64,000 bases of DNA from Marinobacter persicus (GCF_002934325.1 NZ_PTIV01000003.1:124001-188000); one strand, 5' to 3'. Numbered from the stretch's first letter, positions 35,271 through 43,892 are shown. The notes: generated by a model from the sequence alone, not told the origin. Program-made: numbers and translations.

Positions 35271-36431
35271 ATGGCGAACCCCGATTCCGTTGAGATCACA
35301 CTGGAGACCCATCCTCGTATTACCGATATCCCGAAACGGGACTGGCAACGACTGGCCGGACATACCAACCCGTTTCTCCGGTATGAGTTTTTCCAGGCGC
35401 TGGAGAATTCAGGCTGCACCACCATGGCCACCGGCTGGACACCCAGCCATCTGGTGTTCAGGGTGAACGGGGAAATTTGTGGCGTTGCTCCGGCCTACCT
35501 CAAGAGCCATTCCCGGGGTGAATACGTGTTCGACTGGGGCTGGGCGGACGCCTATGAACGCTACGGGCTGCCCTATTATCCCAAGCTGCTGATCGCCATT
35601 CCGTTCACGCCTTCCCAGGGGCCACGACTTCTGCTTGCGCCATGGCTGAGGGACGAACTGACGGCTGAGACGTTGCACTCCCTGCTGGATAGCCTGGTCG
35701 AGCGTCTGGGAGCCCATTCCTGGCATCTGCTGTATCCGGATTCCGCGGACCAGCAATTATTGGCCCATCCCGACGAACTGCACCGCACCGGCTGCCAGTT
35801 TCACTGGCATAGCCACGGCTACGAGAGCTTCGAGGACTTTCTGGGCGCACTCACCTCCCGCAAGCGCAAATCCATTCGCAAGGAGCGTCGACAGGTTACC
35901 GGGCAAGGCATCTCATTTCGGTGGTTTCACGGGCGGGACATTCCCGATTCGGTGCTCTCCGCATTTTACGTATTCTACCGCGCCACCTACCTGAAACGGG
36001 GCCAACGCCCGTACCTGAACCAGACTTTCTTCGAGCAGTTGCGGGAAAACATGCCGGAACATCTTCACATCGTTATGGCGCTCCGTGACGGAGAAATGAT
36101 TGCCGGCGCCCTGTTCCTGTCCGGCGTCACGACACTGTACGGGCGCTACTGGGGCTGCCTGGAGGAATACGACCATCTGCATTTCGAAACCTGTTACTAC
36201 CAGGGCATTGAGCTGGCGTTAGAGCTGGGCCTGTCCCACTTTGATGCCGGCGCCCAGGGCGAGCACAAGCTGGTGCGCGGGTTCGAGCCAGTCATCACGC
36301 ATTCCTGGCACGGGATTCGACACCCGGCGTTTCGGGAGGCCATTGCCAACTTCATCGACGAAGAAGCGGAGCACGTGCAGGCCTACTACGAGGAGGCCAG
36401 GGCCCTCCTGCCGTTTAAGCAGGTAGAATAA
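35271..36431 (+). CDS. FemAB/GNAT-fold acyltransferase (COG3146 peptidoglycan-biosynthesis-like)
   Basis: 386 residues, soluble. The family (PF04339, FemAB-like) is recognised from the N-terminal FLRYEFFQALENSGC, the basic SRKRKSIRKERRQV and the C-terminal FDAGAQGEHKLVRGFEPV-type motif. FemAB proteins transfer aminoacyl groups to peptidoglycan precursors; members of this group are also annotated as general N-acetyltransferases. Donor and acceptor are unknown. The stop is followed by a hairpin and then directly by the 269-bp folded element. Confidence 0.85.
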   Translation: MANPDSVEITLETHPRITDIPKRDWQRLAGHTNPFLRYEFFQALENSGCTTMATGWTPSHLVFRVNGEICGVAPAYLKSHSRGEYVFDWGWADAYERYGLPYYPKLLIAIPFTPSQGPRLLLAPWLRDELTAETLHSLLDSLVERLGAHSWHLLYPDSADQQLLAHPDELHRTGCQFHWHSHGYESFEDFLGALTSRKRKSIRKERRQVTGQGISFRWFHGRDIPDSVLSAFYVFYRATYLKRGQRPYLNQTFFEQLRENMPEHLHIVMALRDGEMIAGALFLSGVTTLYGRYWGCLEEYDHLHFETCYYQGIELALELGLSHFDAGAQGEHKLVRGFEPVITHSWHGIRHPAFREAIANFIDEEAEHVQAYYEEARALLPFKQVE

Positions 36432-36447
36432 GGCCACAGCACCCTCA

Positions 36448-36492
36448 AGCATCCAGTGCCGGAATTTAATCCGGCTGCTCTGGCTGGATGCT
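36448..36492 (+). terminator. Hairpin after the FemAB-like gene, abutting the 269-bp element
   Basis: AGCATCCAG / CTGGATGCT (36448-36456 and 36484-36492) encloses GCCGGA-ATTTAA-TCCGGC (36458-36475). No long T-run follows. It would end the plus-strand gene, and in the reconstructed state without the element it would also lie at the 3' end of the opposing gene. Its last two bases coincide with the first two of the element (CTAG). Confidence 0.45.
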
Positions 36493-36759
36493 AGTGTCCC
36501 GTCTGGTTAATTCGTTGACCTACTGAGCCACTGAGAGCGTTGAGAGCAAGGCGTGCTAATGAAGGTATGGTGGTTCCATATCGAATTAGCGCAACGCGGC
36601 TATCAACGCTCTCAGCGGCTCCCGAAGGGCGTAGCTCTGGGATTCCTGGCCGGTGTTGCCAGCGCTTGCTGTGGAACCACCACACCTGCACGCTGGCGCC
36701 TTGGCCAGGAATCCCAGAGCTACGCAGTAGATCAACGAATTAACCAGACGGGACACTAG
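36491..36759. mobile_element. 269-bp folded MITE-like element A
   Basis: Perfect 28-bp terminal inverted repeats (36491-36518 and 36732-36759), each ending in CTAG, enclose two arms. Arm 1: a 13-bp stem 36531-36543/36603-36615 carrying an inner hairpin TATGG-TGGTT-CCATA. Arm 2: a 22-bp stem 36629-36650/36704-36725 carrying an inner hairpin TGTGG-AACCA-CCACA. The two apical loops, TGGTT and AACCA, are exact complements. Unpaired anchors CAAGGCG, CAACGCGG, AGGGCG, CGGTGTTGC, CTTGC and GCGCCTTG recur in element B at the same offsets. No ORF or transposase. The right end supplies the stop codon of the nicotinate phosphoribosyltransferase gene. Confidence 0.85.
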
Positions 36760-38083
36760 CCAGGGTATCCGCCTGTAGTTTTTTCAGGTGTTCGCTGATG
36801 GTCACGGAATAATCTGGCGCCTGGTCCAGGGTCCTCTGCAGTTCGGGCAGGGCCAGAATCTGCTCCCAGGCCCAGTCTTCCTGATCTTCCATGGAGCCGA
36901 TGGCACCCGCCAACAGGCGCCCCTGTTGCATCAGGGGCCGAAGCAAGGGAGTGCCGGGGAATTCTTCATCAATGCCAGCAATGACATCGCCAACATGGTT
37001 GCCATCGGAGTCGCTTTCCCGGAAGACCTGCTTGGCGCCGGGCCAGGAGGTTTTTCCCGACGAGTTTTTCATCCGTGGCTCACCGGCATACACCGTCAGT
37101 TTATAGGCCAGCTCCAGCGAGGGCGCGTCGCTGGCCGCACCAATCGCCGTCCCCACACCGTAGCCGTCAATGGGCACATTCTGTTCACGTAACGCGGCAA
37201 TGCGGTATTCGTCCAGGCCGCCACTGGCGAGAATCTTGATGTCATGGAACCCGGCTTCATCCAGTATATGGCGGCACTCGATGGCCTGACCGGCCAAGTC
37301 GCCGGAATCCAGCCGGATGGCGCCAATCTCCACCTCGGGCTCCTCCTGCAACCAGTCGACAATCCGCCGGACGGCCCGCAGGGTATCGTAGGTATCCACC
37401 AGCAGGGTGGTGCCGGGATACAGCCGGGCGTAAACCTTGAAGGCGTCCATTTCATCCGGGTACGCCTGGACAAAACTGTGAGCCATGGTGCCACTGACAC
37501 CCAAGCCGGCATCCAGCCCCGCCCGAATGTTGCTGGTGCCGGAAAGCCCGGCCAGGCGGTAGGCGCGCACACCGCGATGGGCCGCATCCAGGCCATGCAT
37601 GCGGCGCATGCCAAAATCGATTACCGGGCGGTCGCCGGCCGCCAGTTTGACCCTGACGGCCTTGGAGGCCAGCACCGTTTCCAGGTGTACGTAATTCATG
37701 ACCAGGCTTTCGAGCATCTGCGCCTCGGCTATGGGTGCATCCACCTCCAGCAGCGGCTCCTGGGGATACACCGGCGTGCCTTCCGGCATCGCCCGGATAC
37801 TGCCGGTGAACCTGAAATCCTGCAGCCACTCGAGGAAGTCGGGACGAAAGCGATTCAGCTGCTCCAACTGTTCAATCTGCTCTGATGTGAACCGCAGGTT
37901 CTCAATCACTTCGGCCACACGCTGCTGGCCACAGGCAAGCATGAAATTTCGGTGTTCGGGCAATTCCCGGAAAAACAGGCTGAATGTGGCCGTCTCGGTC
38001 ATACCCTCAGACCAGTAGGCCTGGACCATGGCCAGCTCGTAGAGATCAATCACCAACGAGAGATCTTCTTCACGGATCACCAA
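36740..38083 (-). CDS. Nicotinate phosphoribosyltransferase, 3' end rewritten by element A
   Basis: Makes nicotinate mononucleotide from nicotinate and PRPP in NAD salvage; 447 residues. The family core is clear: FGMRRMHGLDAAHRG with the catalytic histidine region, RLDSGDLAGQA and LASGGLDEYRI, and GVGTAIGAASDAPSL near the phosphate site. The last codons (…LASVPSG, TAA) are read from the terminal repeat of element A. If the element and one CTAG are removed, the frame would continue LASIQPEQPD and stop at the TAA now at 36470-36468. The change affects only the extreme C-terminus, so the enzyme is probably active. Located 20 bp after the nicotinamidase gene, as an operon. Confidence 0.93.
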   Translation of the reverse strand: MVIREEDLSLVIDLYELAMVQAYWSEGMTETATFSLFFRELPEHRNFMLACGQQRVAEVIENLRFTSEQIEQLEQLNRFRPDFLEWLQDFRFTGSIRAMPEGTPVYPQEPLLEVDAPIAEAQMLESLVMNYVHLETVLASKAVRVKLAAGDRPVIDFGMRRMHGLDAAHRGVRAYRLAGLSGTSNIRAGLDAGLGVSGTMAHSFVQAYPDEMDAFKVYARLYPGTTLLVDTYDTLRAVRRIVDWLQEEPEVEIGAIRLDSGDLAGQAIECRHILDEAGFHDIKILASGGLDEYRIAALREQNVPIDGYGVGTAIGAASDAPSLELAYKLTVYAGEPRMKNSSGKTSWPGAKQVFRESDSDGNHVGDVIAGIDEEFPGTPLLRPLMQQGRLLAGAIGSMEDQEDWAWEQILALPELQRTLDQAPDYSVTISEHLKKLQADTLASVPSG

Positions 38084-38103
38084 GGCACCTCCTACGGTAA
38101 AAC

Positions 38104-38652
38104 TCAGGTTATGGTCGCGCCGGCGGACTTGAGTTCCTCAAATACCTCATCCGCACTGGAGGCATCCACCGCCCGGGTACCGTCCTGAACCAATTCCACC
38201 TCGAAGCCCAACTTCAGGGCATCCAGAACTGACGCTCGCACACAGACGTCCAGCGCCAGACCGACCACCCGGAGCCGGCTTATGGATTGCCGTTTCAGGA
38301 AACTATCAAGGTCGGTGCCATCAAAGGCGGAATAGGCGTCCTGATCAAAGGCGGTGCCCTTGCTCACCCGCACGGCACTGTCGGGAAGATTCATCTCGGG
38401 ATGGAACTCAGCGCCATGGGTATCCTGGACACAATGGGGCGGCCAAGGCCCGTCACGGTCCTCGAAGCTGACGTGATCAACGGTATGCCAGTCACGACTG
38501 GCAATGATTCTTTCGCCGTGGTGGCTTGCGTCCAGAATCAGTTCATTGACCACGGGCATGATGTCACTGGCCTCGGGCACTTCGAGGCTACCGCCCTCGC
38601 AGAAATCATTCTGGATATCCACCAGTAACAACGCACGATCCGGAGTCGCCAT
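38104..38652 (-). CDS. pncA: Nicotinamidase
   Basis: Isochorismatase-fold cysteine hydrolase converting nicotinamide to nicotinate; 182 residues from the ATG at 38652. Catalytic triad Asp12 (LVDIQNDF), Lys98 (VSKGT) and Cys137 (ALDVCVRAS), with metal ligands in SRDWHT (Asp54, His56) and PPHCVQ (His73). It is the first gene of a two-gene NAD salvage operon with nicotinate phosphoribosyltransferase. The nicotinamide released by the two sirtuins in this window would be its substrate. Confidence 0.95.
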   Translation of the reverse strand: MATPDRALLLVDIQNDFCEGGSLEVPEASDIMPVVNELILDASHHGERIIASRDWHTVDHVSFEDRDGPWPPHCVQDTHGAEFHPEMNLPDSAVRVSKGTAFDQDAYSAFDGTDLDSFLKRQSISRLRVVGLALDVCVRASVLDALKLGFEVELVQDGTRAVDASSADEVFEELKSAGATIT

Positions 38653-38760
38653 AAAGCACCTCCGCACGATTAAGTTGAATGACTGTACTACTCAGACTAG
38701 AAGACGAGCCGTTAACACACAAACGGACGCCCGTCGTGGCGGGGCTCATGCCCCTTGGGA

Positions 38761-39072
38761 TCAGCCCAGGTAACGAACACTGGCCGCTGCCACCAGGCCT
38801 GCGCTGATGGCCGGCAATGGTTTTCTCAGAGCCAGCATGGTGACCGCAGTGGCCAACAGTGCCGCCAGGGCGCCCAAGTCCCCGCCCACCGCCATGGGCA
38901 CAATGATAGCGATCAGCACCGAACTGGCCATGGTGTTGATGAAACTCTCAATACGAGGACTGATGGGCACAAACGACATCAGGAAGACGCCGCCAAAGCG
39001 GGTGACCAGGGTGACCAGGGCCATGAGTGCAATCAGCCCGAAAATGCCTGCCGGGGTGGTCTCAATCGCCAT
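38761..39072 (-). CDS. azlD: Branched-chain amino acid export subunit AzlD
   Basis: 103-residue membrane protein with three to four helices and the AzlD-type motif TRFGGVFLMSFVPISPRIESFI; partner of AzlC. Its start overlaps the azlC stop by 11 bp, the usual coupling for this pair. After its stop, on the minus strand, there is a short hairpin (GGGGC-TCAT-GCCCC at 38741-38754) without a T-run. Confidence 0.92.
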   Translation of the reverse strand: MAIETTPAGIFGLIALMALVTLVTRFGGVFLMSFVPISPRIESFINTMASSVLIAIIVPMAVGGDLGALAALLATAVTMLALRKPLPAISAGLVAAASVRYLG

Positions 39073-39811
39073 GATCCGCCTCCCCTTCTCTGTTCACCGC
39101 ACTCTTGCCTGTCTTATCCAGCCAGAAGAAGCCGACCGCGCCACCGGCAAGGGCACCCACCACCACGTGCATGTTGGACGGCAACCACTTCCAGGCCGCC
39201 AGTGAGGCGAAACCCGCCACCAGCCAGGCGACCAGTACCCGGGGCGATTTCTTGCCGCCCAATGCCATTGCCAGCAGGAAACAGCCCAGAACCATATCCA
39301 GCCCCAAGGCCTTGGGGTTTTGCAGCAGGCCGCCGAAATAGACACCCAGCGCAGTGCCAATAATCCACGCCAGCCAGAGCACCAGACCACCACCAACAAT
39401 CACTTCCAGATTTCGCCGCCCACTCTGGTATTCCTGGGCCGCGACCGCCCAGTTGGCATCCGTCAGCAACAGCAGCAGAGCATACCGCTTACCGGGCGAG
39501 ACATCCTTGAGCATGGGATAGAGCGAGGCGCCCATCAGCAGATGGCGGGAGTTGATGGCAAACACCACGGCCAGCAATGGCAGCACCGAGACCTGGGTAC
39601 CCCACATATCCAGTGCCGCAAACTGGGAGGCCCCGGCAAACACCACGGAACTCATAATCAGGGATTCGAAGGGGGACAGACCGACCTGGACGGCCGCCAG
39701 GCCAAAGGCAGCACCGAACGCCACCACAAAAAACGAGATGGGGAGCAGACGGAAGAACTCCGAGCGCACCTTGCGGGGCTGAAATTGATATGGGTAGTTG
39801 GCTAATGGCAT
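39062..39811 (-). CDS. azlC: Branched-chain amino acid export subunit AzlC
   Basis: 249 residues, inner membrane. AzlC (LIV-E) family motifs: AAFGLAAVQVGLSPFESLIMSS split over the first helices, FAGASQFAAL near 78-87, NSRHLLMGASLYP and LTDANWAVA. With AzlD it forms an exporter for branched-chain and related amino acids (YgaZH type). The gene precedes azlD; no Lrp-type regulator is adjacent. Confidence 0.93.
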   Translation of the reverse strand: MPLANYPYQFQPRKVRSEFFRLLPISFFVVAFGAAFGLAAVQVGLSPFESLIMSSVVFAGASQFAALDMWGTQVSVLPLLAVVFAINSRHLLMGASLYPMLKDVSPGKRYALLLLLTDANWAVAAQEYQSGRRNLEVIVGGGLVLWLAWIIGTALGVYFGGLLQNPKALGLDMVLGCFLLAMALGGKKSPRVLVAWLVAGFASLAAWKWLPSNMHVVVGALAGGAVGFFWLDKTGKSAVNREGEADHGD

Positions 39812-39859
39812 CGAACAAAGCTATGCCTCGCGCCATTAAATACGAATAGGTAAAAACCC

Positions 39860-40762
39860 TTACAGCAGGCCGAGCGAGGCTTCCAGGGTTTCTCCAATGC
39901 GGGCATTGAGCTTTAACGTGACCAGATCATCGGCCCGGGTCCGGCCGAGGTTCAGCGTGGCGATGGGCTTATCCCACTCTCTGGCGTAACGGCAGAAGCG
40001 GAACCCCGAATACACCATCAGCGAGGAACCAATTACCAGCAGGCCATCACTGTGCTTCAGGGTATCGAGCGCCGAATAGACGCGCTCTTTCGGAACGAAG
40101 TCGCCAAAGAACACCACATCAGGCTTCAATATGCCGCCGCATTTCGGGCAATTGGCAGGCCGGAAGTCCGAGAAATCCACGTCCAGGTCCGCGTCACCAT
40201 CCGGTGCAGTCTCCGCAGTGTATTGCTCGAATCCGGGATTCAACTGGGCACAGCGCTCGTGGACGGCATCCCGGGGGCAGCGGTAACCGCAGCTCATGCA
40301 CACCACTTCGTCCGCCCGGCCGTGCAGGTCGGTCACCCCATGGGTGCCGGCCTTCTGGTGCAGGCGATCCACGTTCTGGGTCACCACCAGACGGCTGTGG
40401 TCCAACAACTCCAGTTCGGCGATATGATGGTGCGCGGGATTGGGGGTGGCGGTGCGCATCACTGGCCAGCCGATCAGGCTGCGCCCCCAGTAGCGCTGGC
40501 GGGTGGTGAAGCTTTCCATGAAGTCCTGGTGCTGGACCGGTTGCTTGCGCTTCCAGGCGCCCTCGCCGTCCCGGTAATCGGGAATGCCGGAATCGGTGCT
40601 GACACCGGCCCCGGTGAGGATCATCAGCCGGGGATGTCGGGCGATGAATTCCGCCAGCAATCCGCCTGCTTCTTCCGGCTCGTGCAACACGGATGGCTGC
40701 ACAGCCTCGGGCAGGCGATCCCTGACACTGAACGGGCGGCTGCGTTGATGGGCTTCAGGCAT
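39860..40762 (-). CDS. NAD-dependent protein deacetylase, Zn-type sirtuin (SIRT4-like class II)
   Basis: 300 residues. NAD-binding ILTGAGVSTDSGIPDYRD, catalytic TQNVDRLHQKAG and LHGR, and four zinc cysteines in CMSCGYRC and NCPKCGG. GGILKPDVVFFGD and IGSSLMVYSGFRF are typical of class II sirtuins. It differs from the Zn-less sirtuin at 7340-8029, so the window encodes two paralogous deacylases. It starts 14 bp after the stop of the spermidine-synthase-like gene on the same strand, indicating one transcript. Class II sirtuins can deacylate or ADP-ribosylate; activity is inferred. Confidence 0.92.
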   Translation of the reverse strand: MPEAHQRSRPFSVRDRLPEAVQPSVLHEPEEAGGLLAEFIARHPRLMILTGAGVSTDSGIPDYRDGEGAWKRKQPVQHQDFMESFTTRQRYWGRSLIGWPVMRTATPNPAHHHIAELELLDHSRLVVTQNVDRLHQKAGTHGVTDLHGRADEVVCMSCGYRCPRDAVHERCAQLNPGFEQYTAETAPDGDADLDVDFSDFRPANCPKCGGILKPDVVFFGDFVPKERVYSALDTLKHSDGLLVIGSSLMVYSGFRFCRYAREWDKPIATLNLGRTRADDLVTLKLNARIGETLEASLGLL

Positions 40763-40776
40763 AGGGGCTCCGGCGC

Positions 40777-41508
40777 TCAGCCCGGTTTGCGGGCCACATA
40801 GACGGTGTTGAACGATTCCCGGTTCTGGAACGGGTTGAAAAAGGATACGACGTGACAGTCCACATCGATGAATACCTTATTCAGTTCTGCCATGAAATTT
40901 TCATCTTCCCCTTCATTGGACCACATGGCAAACACCCCGCGAGGTTTGAGCTGGCGGGCCATCAGGGTCAGGTTCTCAGCCGTATAGAAGCTGGCACTGG
41001 AATCATGCAGCAAGGCCCGGGGCGAGTGGTCGATGTCGAGCAGGATGGTGTCGAAGGCTTTTCCAGGCGCCTCGGGATCAAAGCCGCCGCTGGCCGGGTC
41101 GGCGACGGCCATGTCGAAGAAGCTGCCATGAATGTAGCGGCTTCGGGCATCGGCGTTAAGATCCTTGCCCAGGGGCACGAATTCACGCTGGTGCCAGCCA
41201 ATCACCGGCTCCAGATATTCCACCACCAGCAGTTCGGCCACGCGCAGGTGTTTCAGGGCCGCCACGGCGGTGTAGCCGAGGCCCAAACCGCCAACCACGA
41301 CACTCAGGTTGTCGCCTTCGGTGGCTCCCAGGCCGATGTCGGAGAGGGCGATTTCGGCGTCCACGAACATACTGGACATGAGGAATTCCTCGCCCAGTTT
41401 TACCTCGAAGATGTCCCGGTCACCCAGGGCCGGGATTTTGCGGCGGCGCAGGGTGATCTCACCGATGACGGAAGGTTGGCTGTCGATTTGTTCGAAGAGT
41501 CGTCCCAT
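40777..41508 (-). CDS. Spermidine-synthase-like SAM-binding protein
   Basis: 243 residues with a Rossmann methyltransferase-like fold: VVGGLGLGYTAVAALK is the nucleotide-binding loop, VVEYLEPVIGWH the acidic residue after strand 2 and TILLDIDHSPRALLHD the motif after strand 4. Related proteins are annotated spermidine synthase-like or spermine/spermidine synthase domain proteins, but the polyamine-synthase aspartates cannot be confirmed here. Possibly a methyltransferase. The tight link to the downstream sirtuin gene is its main contextual clue. Confidence 0.72.
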   Translation of the reverse strand: MGRLFEQIDSQPSVIGEITLRRRKIPALGDRDIFEVKLGEEFLMSSMFVDAEIALSDIGLGATEGDNLSVVVGGLGLGYTAVAALKHLRVAELLVVEYLEPVIGWHQREFVPLGKDLNADARSRYIHGSFFDMAVADPASGGFDPEAPGKAFDTILLDIDHSPRALLHDSSASFYTAENLTLMARQLKPRGVFAMWSNEGEDENFMAELNKVFIDVDCHVVSFFNPFQNRESFNTVYVARKPG

Positions 41509-41570
41509 TAGAGGCTCGCGTTTACTGACTTGTTTTAGATAAGACTGGGGGCTTGGGATTCCGGAGCCAA

Positions 41571-42140
41571 CTACTCCCCTGGTCTCTCAGAGCTAACGGC
41601 ATTGAAGCACGAATCGAGAATGGCCTTCATCTTCTCCACACCCAACTCCTCCATCAACTCAATGTTCCGCTGCGGAATCCCGTCGACATCCTGATAATTA
41701 TTAATGGCCGCCTCCAGGCTGGCTTCCCTGATCAGGTGAAACATCGGGTAAGGCGAGCGATTGGTGTAATTCTCCGCCGCCTCCGGCTCGGTGCCCTCGA
41801 ACTGGTAGTCGGGGTGGAAGCTGGCGATCTGGTAAATGCCTTCCAGATTCATATACGCCAACAAGCCGTCGGTCGCATCCAGGAATTCGTTATAGGCCGG
41901 GAAATCCTGCAACACGTTGGGGTGCACCAGCAAGGTGGTTTCAATGCCGGGGTCATCCTCCAGCCTCTGCAATTCCGCGTGCACCGCCTGCAACAGCTCG
42001 TCTTCGGTTTCGGCCTCCGAAACCACGAATCGCACCCGGTCACGAACCAGTTCCCGTTTGGCAAATGGGCACAGGTTGTAGCCTACGACAACGTCTTCAA
42101 CCCATTTTCGGGTGGCACTGATAATCTCAGCTTTTTTCAC
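41571..42140 (-). CDS. DUF1415 family protein
   Basis: 189 residues, soluble. Family features are WVEDVVVGYNLCPFAKRE near the N-terminus, LLVHPNVLQDFPAYNEFLD in the middle, and ASFHPDYQFEGTEPEAAENYTNRSPYPMFHLIRE-type C-terminal half (conserved His-Pro and Asn-Arg-Ser-Pro). The CPFA motif near 22-25 includes a conserved cysteine. Function unknown. Transcribed toward the spermidine-synthase-like gene, with a 62-bp gap. Confidence 0.85.
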   Translation of the reverse strand: MKKAEIISATRKWVEDVVVGYNLCPFAKRELVRDRVRFVVSEAETEDELLQAVHAELQRLEDDPGIETTLLVHPNVLQDFPAYNEFLDATDGLLAYMNLEGIYQIASFHPDYQFEGTEPEAAENYTNRSPYPMFHLIREASLEAAINNYQDVDGIPQRNIELMEELGVEKMKAILDSCFNAVSSERPGE

Positions 42141-42306
42141 TCGTTTTATTCCTGATTTATAGGTATCTCAATAGCATAAGCGGCCATTTAAAATCACCAA
42201 TTCACTCTGGGGCATCCACTAGACCAAAATAGTATTGCTTCTACCCGTTGACGGGAGCACGATTCTGCTCTCTTTTCCTACGTGATCCAAACAAAGGACA
42301 ACAATT

Positions 42307-42585
42307 ATGACACTCGCAAGTGCACGTCACATTCTTGTTGATAGCGAAAACAAATGCGTCGAGCTGAAGCTGGCCATTGAAAGCGGCAAGGACTTCGCCG
42401 AGGTGGCCCGGGAGCATTCTTCCTGCCCGTCCGGCATGCGCGGCGGTGATCTGGGTTCCTTTGGTCGCGGCCAGATGGTACCGGAATTTGACCAGGCCGT
42501 GTTCAACAGCGATCTGAAAACCGTGGTTGGCCCGGTCAAGACCCAGTTTGGCTACCACCTGCTGGAAGTGACTTCTCGCGACTGA
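42307..42585 (+). CDS. ppiC: Parvulin-type peptidyl-prolyl isomerase
   Basis: Single-domain cytosolic parvulin, 92 residues, same size as E. coli PpiC (93). It contains ASARHILVDSE with the catalytic His, GKDFAEVAREHSSCPSG, GGDLGSFGRGQMVPEFDQA and the C-terminal FGYHLLEV. AAAGGA lies upstream of the ATG. Stands alone between opposite-strand genes; own promoter likely in 42141-42306. Confidence 0.96.
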   Translation: MTLASARHILVDSENKCVELKLAIESGKDFAEVAREHSSCPSGMRGGDLGSFGRGQMVPEFDQAVFNSDLKTVVGPVKTQFGYHLLEVTSRD

Positions 42586-42615
42586 TCACGGGATTGCCCG
42601 TTAGTCAGTTGCTAT

Positions 42616-43800
42616 TCAGGCGCCGATTGCCCAGGGATTCCGGGTAATCGGCTCCGCTCCCTTCTCTGTTACCACAATCGTTTCACTGCACCCGATTCCC
42701 CATTGCCCCGGTACCCGCAGGCAAATCGGGAGATGGAACACCATGTTTTCCCGAAACTCGGTCTGACTGCCCCGGGCGATAAACCCGGACCCTTCCACCC
42801 AGGACGGCGGGAACTGGGCGCCCACGGTGTAACCAAAAACGCCCGAGAAGAACACCCGATCAGCCAGTGGCTCCAAAGCCCCTTCCGCCGCCGCAGCGGC
42901 CTGGTCGAAAGTGACGCCGGGGCCAACCGTCGCCAACAGGGCATCGACAATCCGCCGGCAGCCGTCGTGGACCTGGCGCATGTCGTCACTGGGCTGCCCG
43001 CCTGCAACCACGGTCTGCATCATTGGGGCGGTATAGCGATACCAGGCCGAGCCGAATTCCAGAAACACCGGGTCGCCCTTTTCAATCCGGGTGCGCCGGT
43101 GGTTGCAGTGAATGAAGCTGCTACGCACACCGGTGGTCACGATCGGCTGCATGCTCATGAATTCACTGCCCGCCTCGATCAGTGCCCGCGCTCCCACGGC
43201 AGCCACGTCGTTATCGGTCATACCCGGCTCCACCACCTCGCGGGCTACCGCCAGACCCTTTGCCGTTATGCGGGCACTTTTTCGCAAATACTCCAGTTCA
43301 GCCGGTGATTTCACCACCCGAATCTGCTTGAGCAGGCCGTTGCCCGGCACAAACCGGACTGAAGGCAACCGGGTCCGCAAACCATCCAGCACGCCGGTGC
43401 GCAGGGAACCATGCCAGGCGTCCACCGCAACCTTTTTGATGCCGTCGCTCAAAGCCTCCACCAGCGGTTCGAGCACTTCCTCCACGCTCTCCCAGCGATA
43501 GCCGCTGATGTTCTCAACCCGGGTGGTGGTCAACGCTGGTCCCATCTCGATGGAGGGTACCTGCAGCAGCAAGTCGTCGTGGGTAACAACCAGCGCCACA
43601 TGCACAGACACCTCGAAGGTGCCGTAACCGGTGAGGTAGAAGATGTCGGAGGGGTCGGTGATAAGCACCGCTCCCAGATCCTCTGTTTCCATGCACTCAC
43701 GCAGCTGCTTCAGCCGCTGGTGGTACTCGGCTTCCGGGAACGGGCATTCCGCACCCCGGAAGCGAGGTGAGAGGGCTTTTCGGTAGGCGTTAAAATCCAT
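42616..43800 (-). CDS. M24-family creatinase/ectoine-hydrolase-like protein without the metal site
   Basis: 394 residues from the ATG at 43800; a longer frame to 44010 has no homology. The N-terminal creatinase domain is followed by the pita-bread fold. Of the five metal ligands of M24 peptidases, four are changed: the two aspartates (region FLEFGSAWYRYTAPMMQ), the histidine (FGYTVGAQFPP) and the first glutamate (MVFHLPICL). Only the glutamate in CSETIVV remains. HCNHRRTRIEKG keeps a histidine. This pattern fits metal-independent relatives such as creatinase and ectoine hydrolase. It precedes no ectoine gene, but the neighbouring LysR gene may regulate it. Confidence 0.8.
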   Translation of the reverse strand: MDFNAYRKALSPRFRGAECPFPEAEYHQRLKQLRECMETEDLGAVLITDPSDIFYLTGYGTFEVSVHVALVVTHDDLLLQVPSIEMGPALTTTRVENISGYRWESVEEVLEPLVEALSDGIKKVAVDAWHGSLRTGVLDGLRTRLPSVRFVPGNGLLKQIRVVKSPAELEYLRKSARITAKGLAVAREVVEPGMTDNDVAAVGARALIEAGSEFMSMQPIVTTGVRSSFIHCNHRRTRIEKGDPVFLEFGSAWYRYTAPMMQTVVAGGQPSDDMRQVHDGCRRIVDALLATVGPGVTFDQAAAAAEGALEPLADRVFFSGVFGYTVGAQFPPSWVEGSGFIARGSQTEFRENMVFHLPICLRVPGQWGIGCSETIVVTEKGAEPITRNPWAIGA

Positions 43801-43892
43801 GGCAAGTCTCCAGAAAAGTACCTTACGACACTTCTCAAAGAGACTGGACCGAAAACCCCGTTTGTACAAATTTGGCCAGTGGCGGGGGACCG

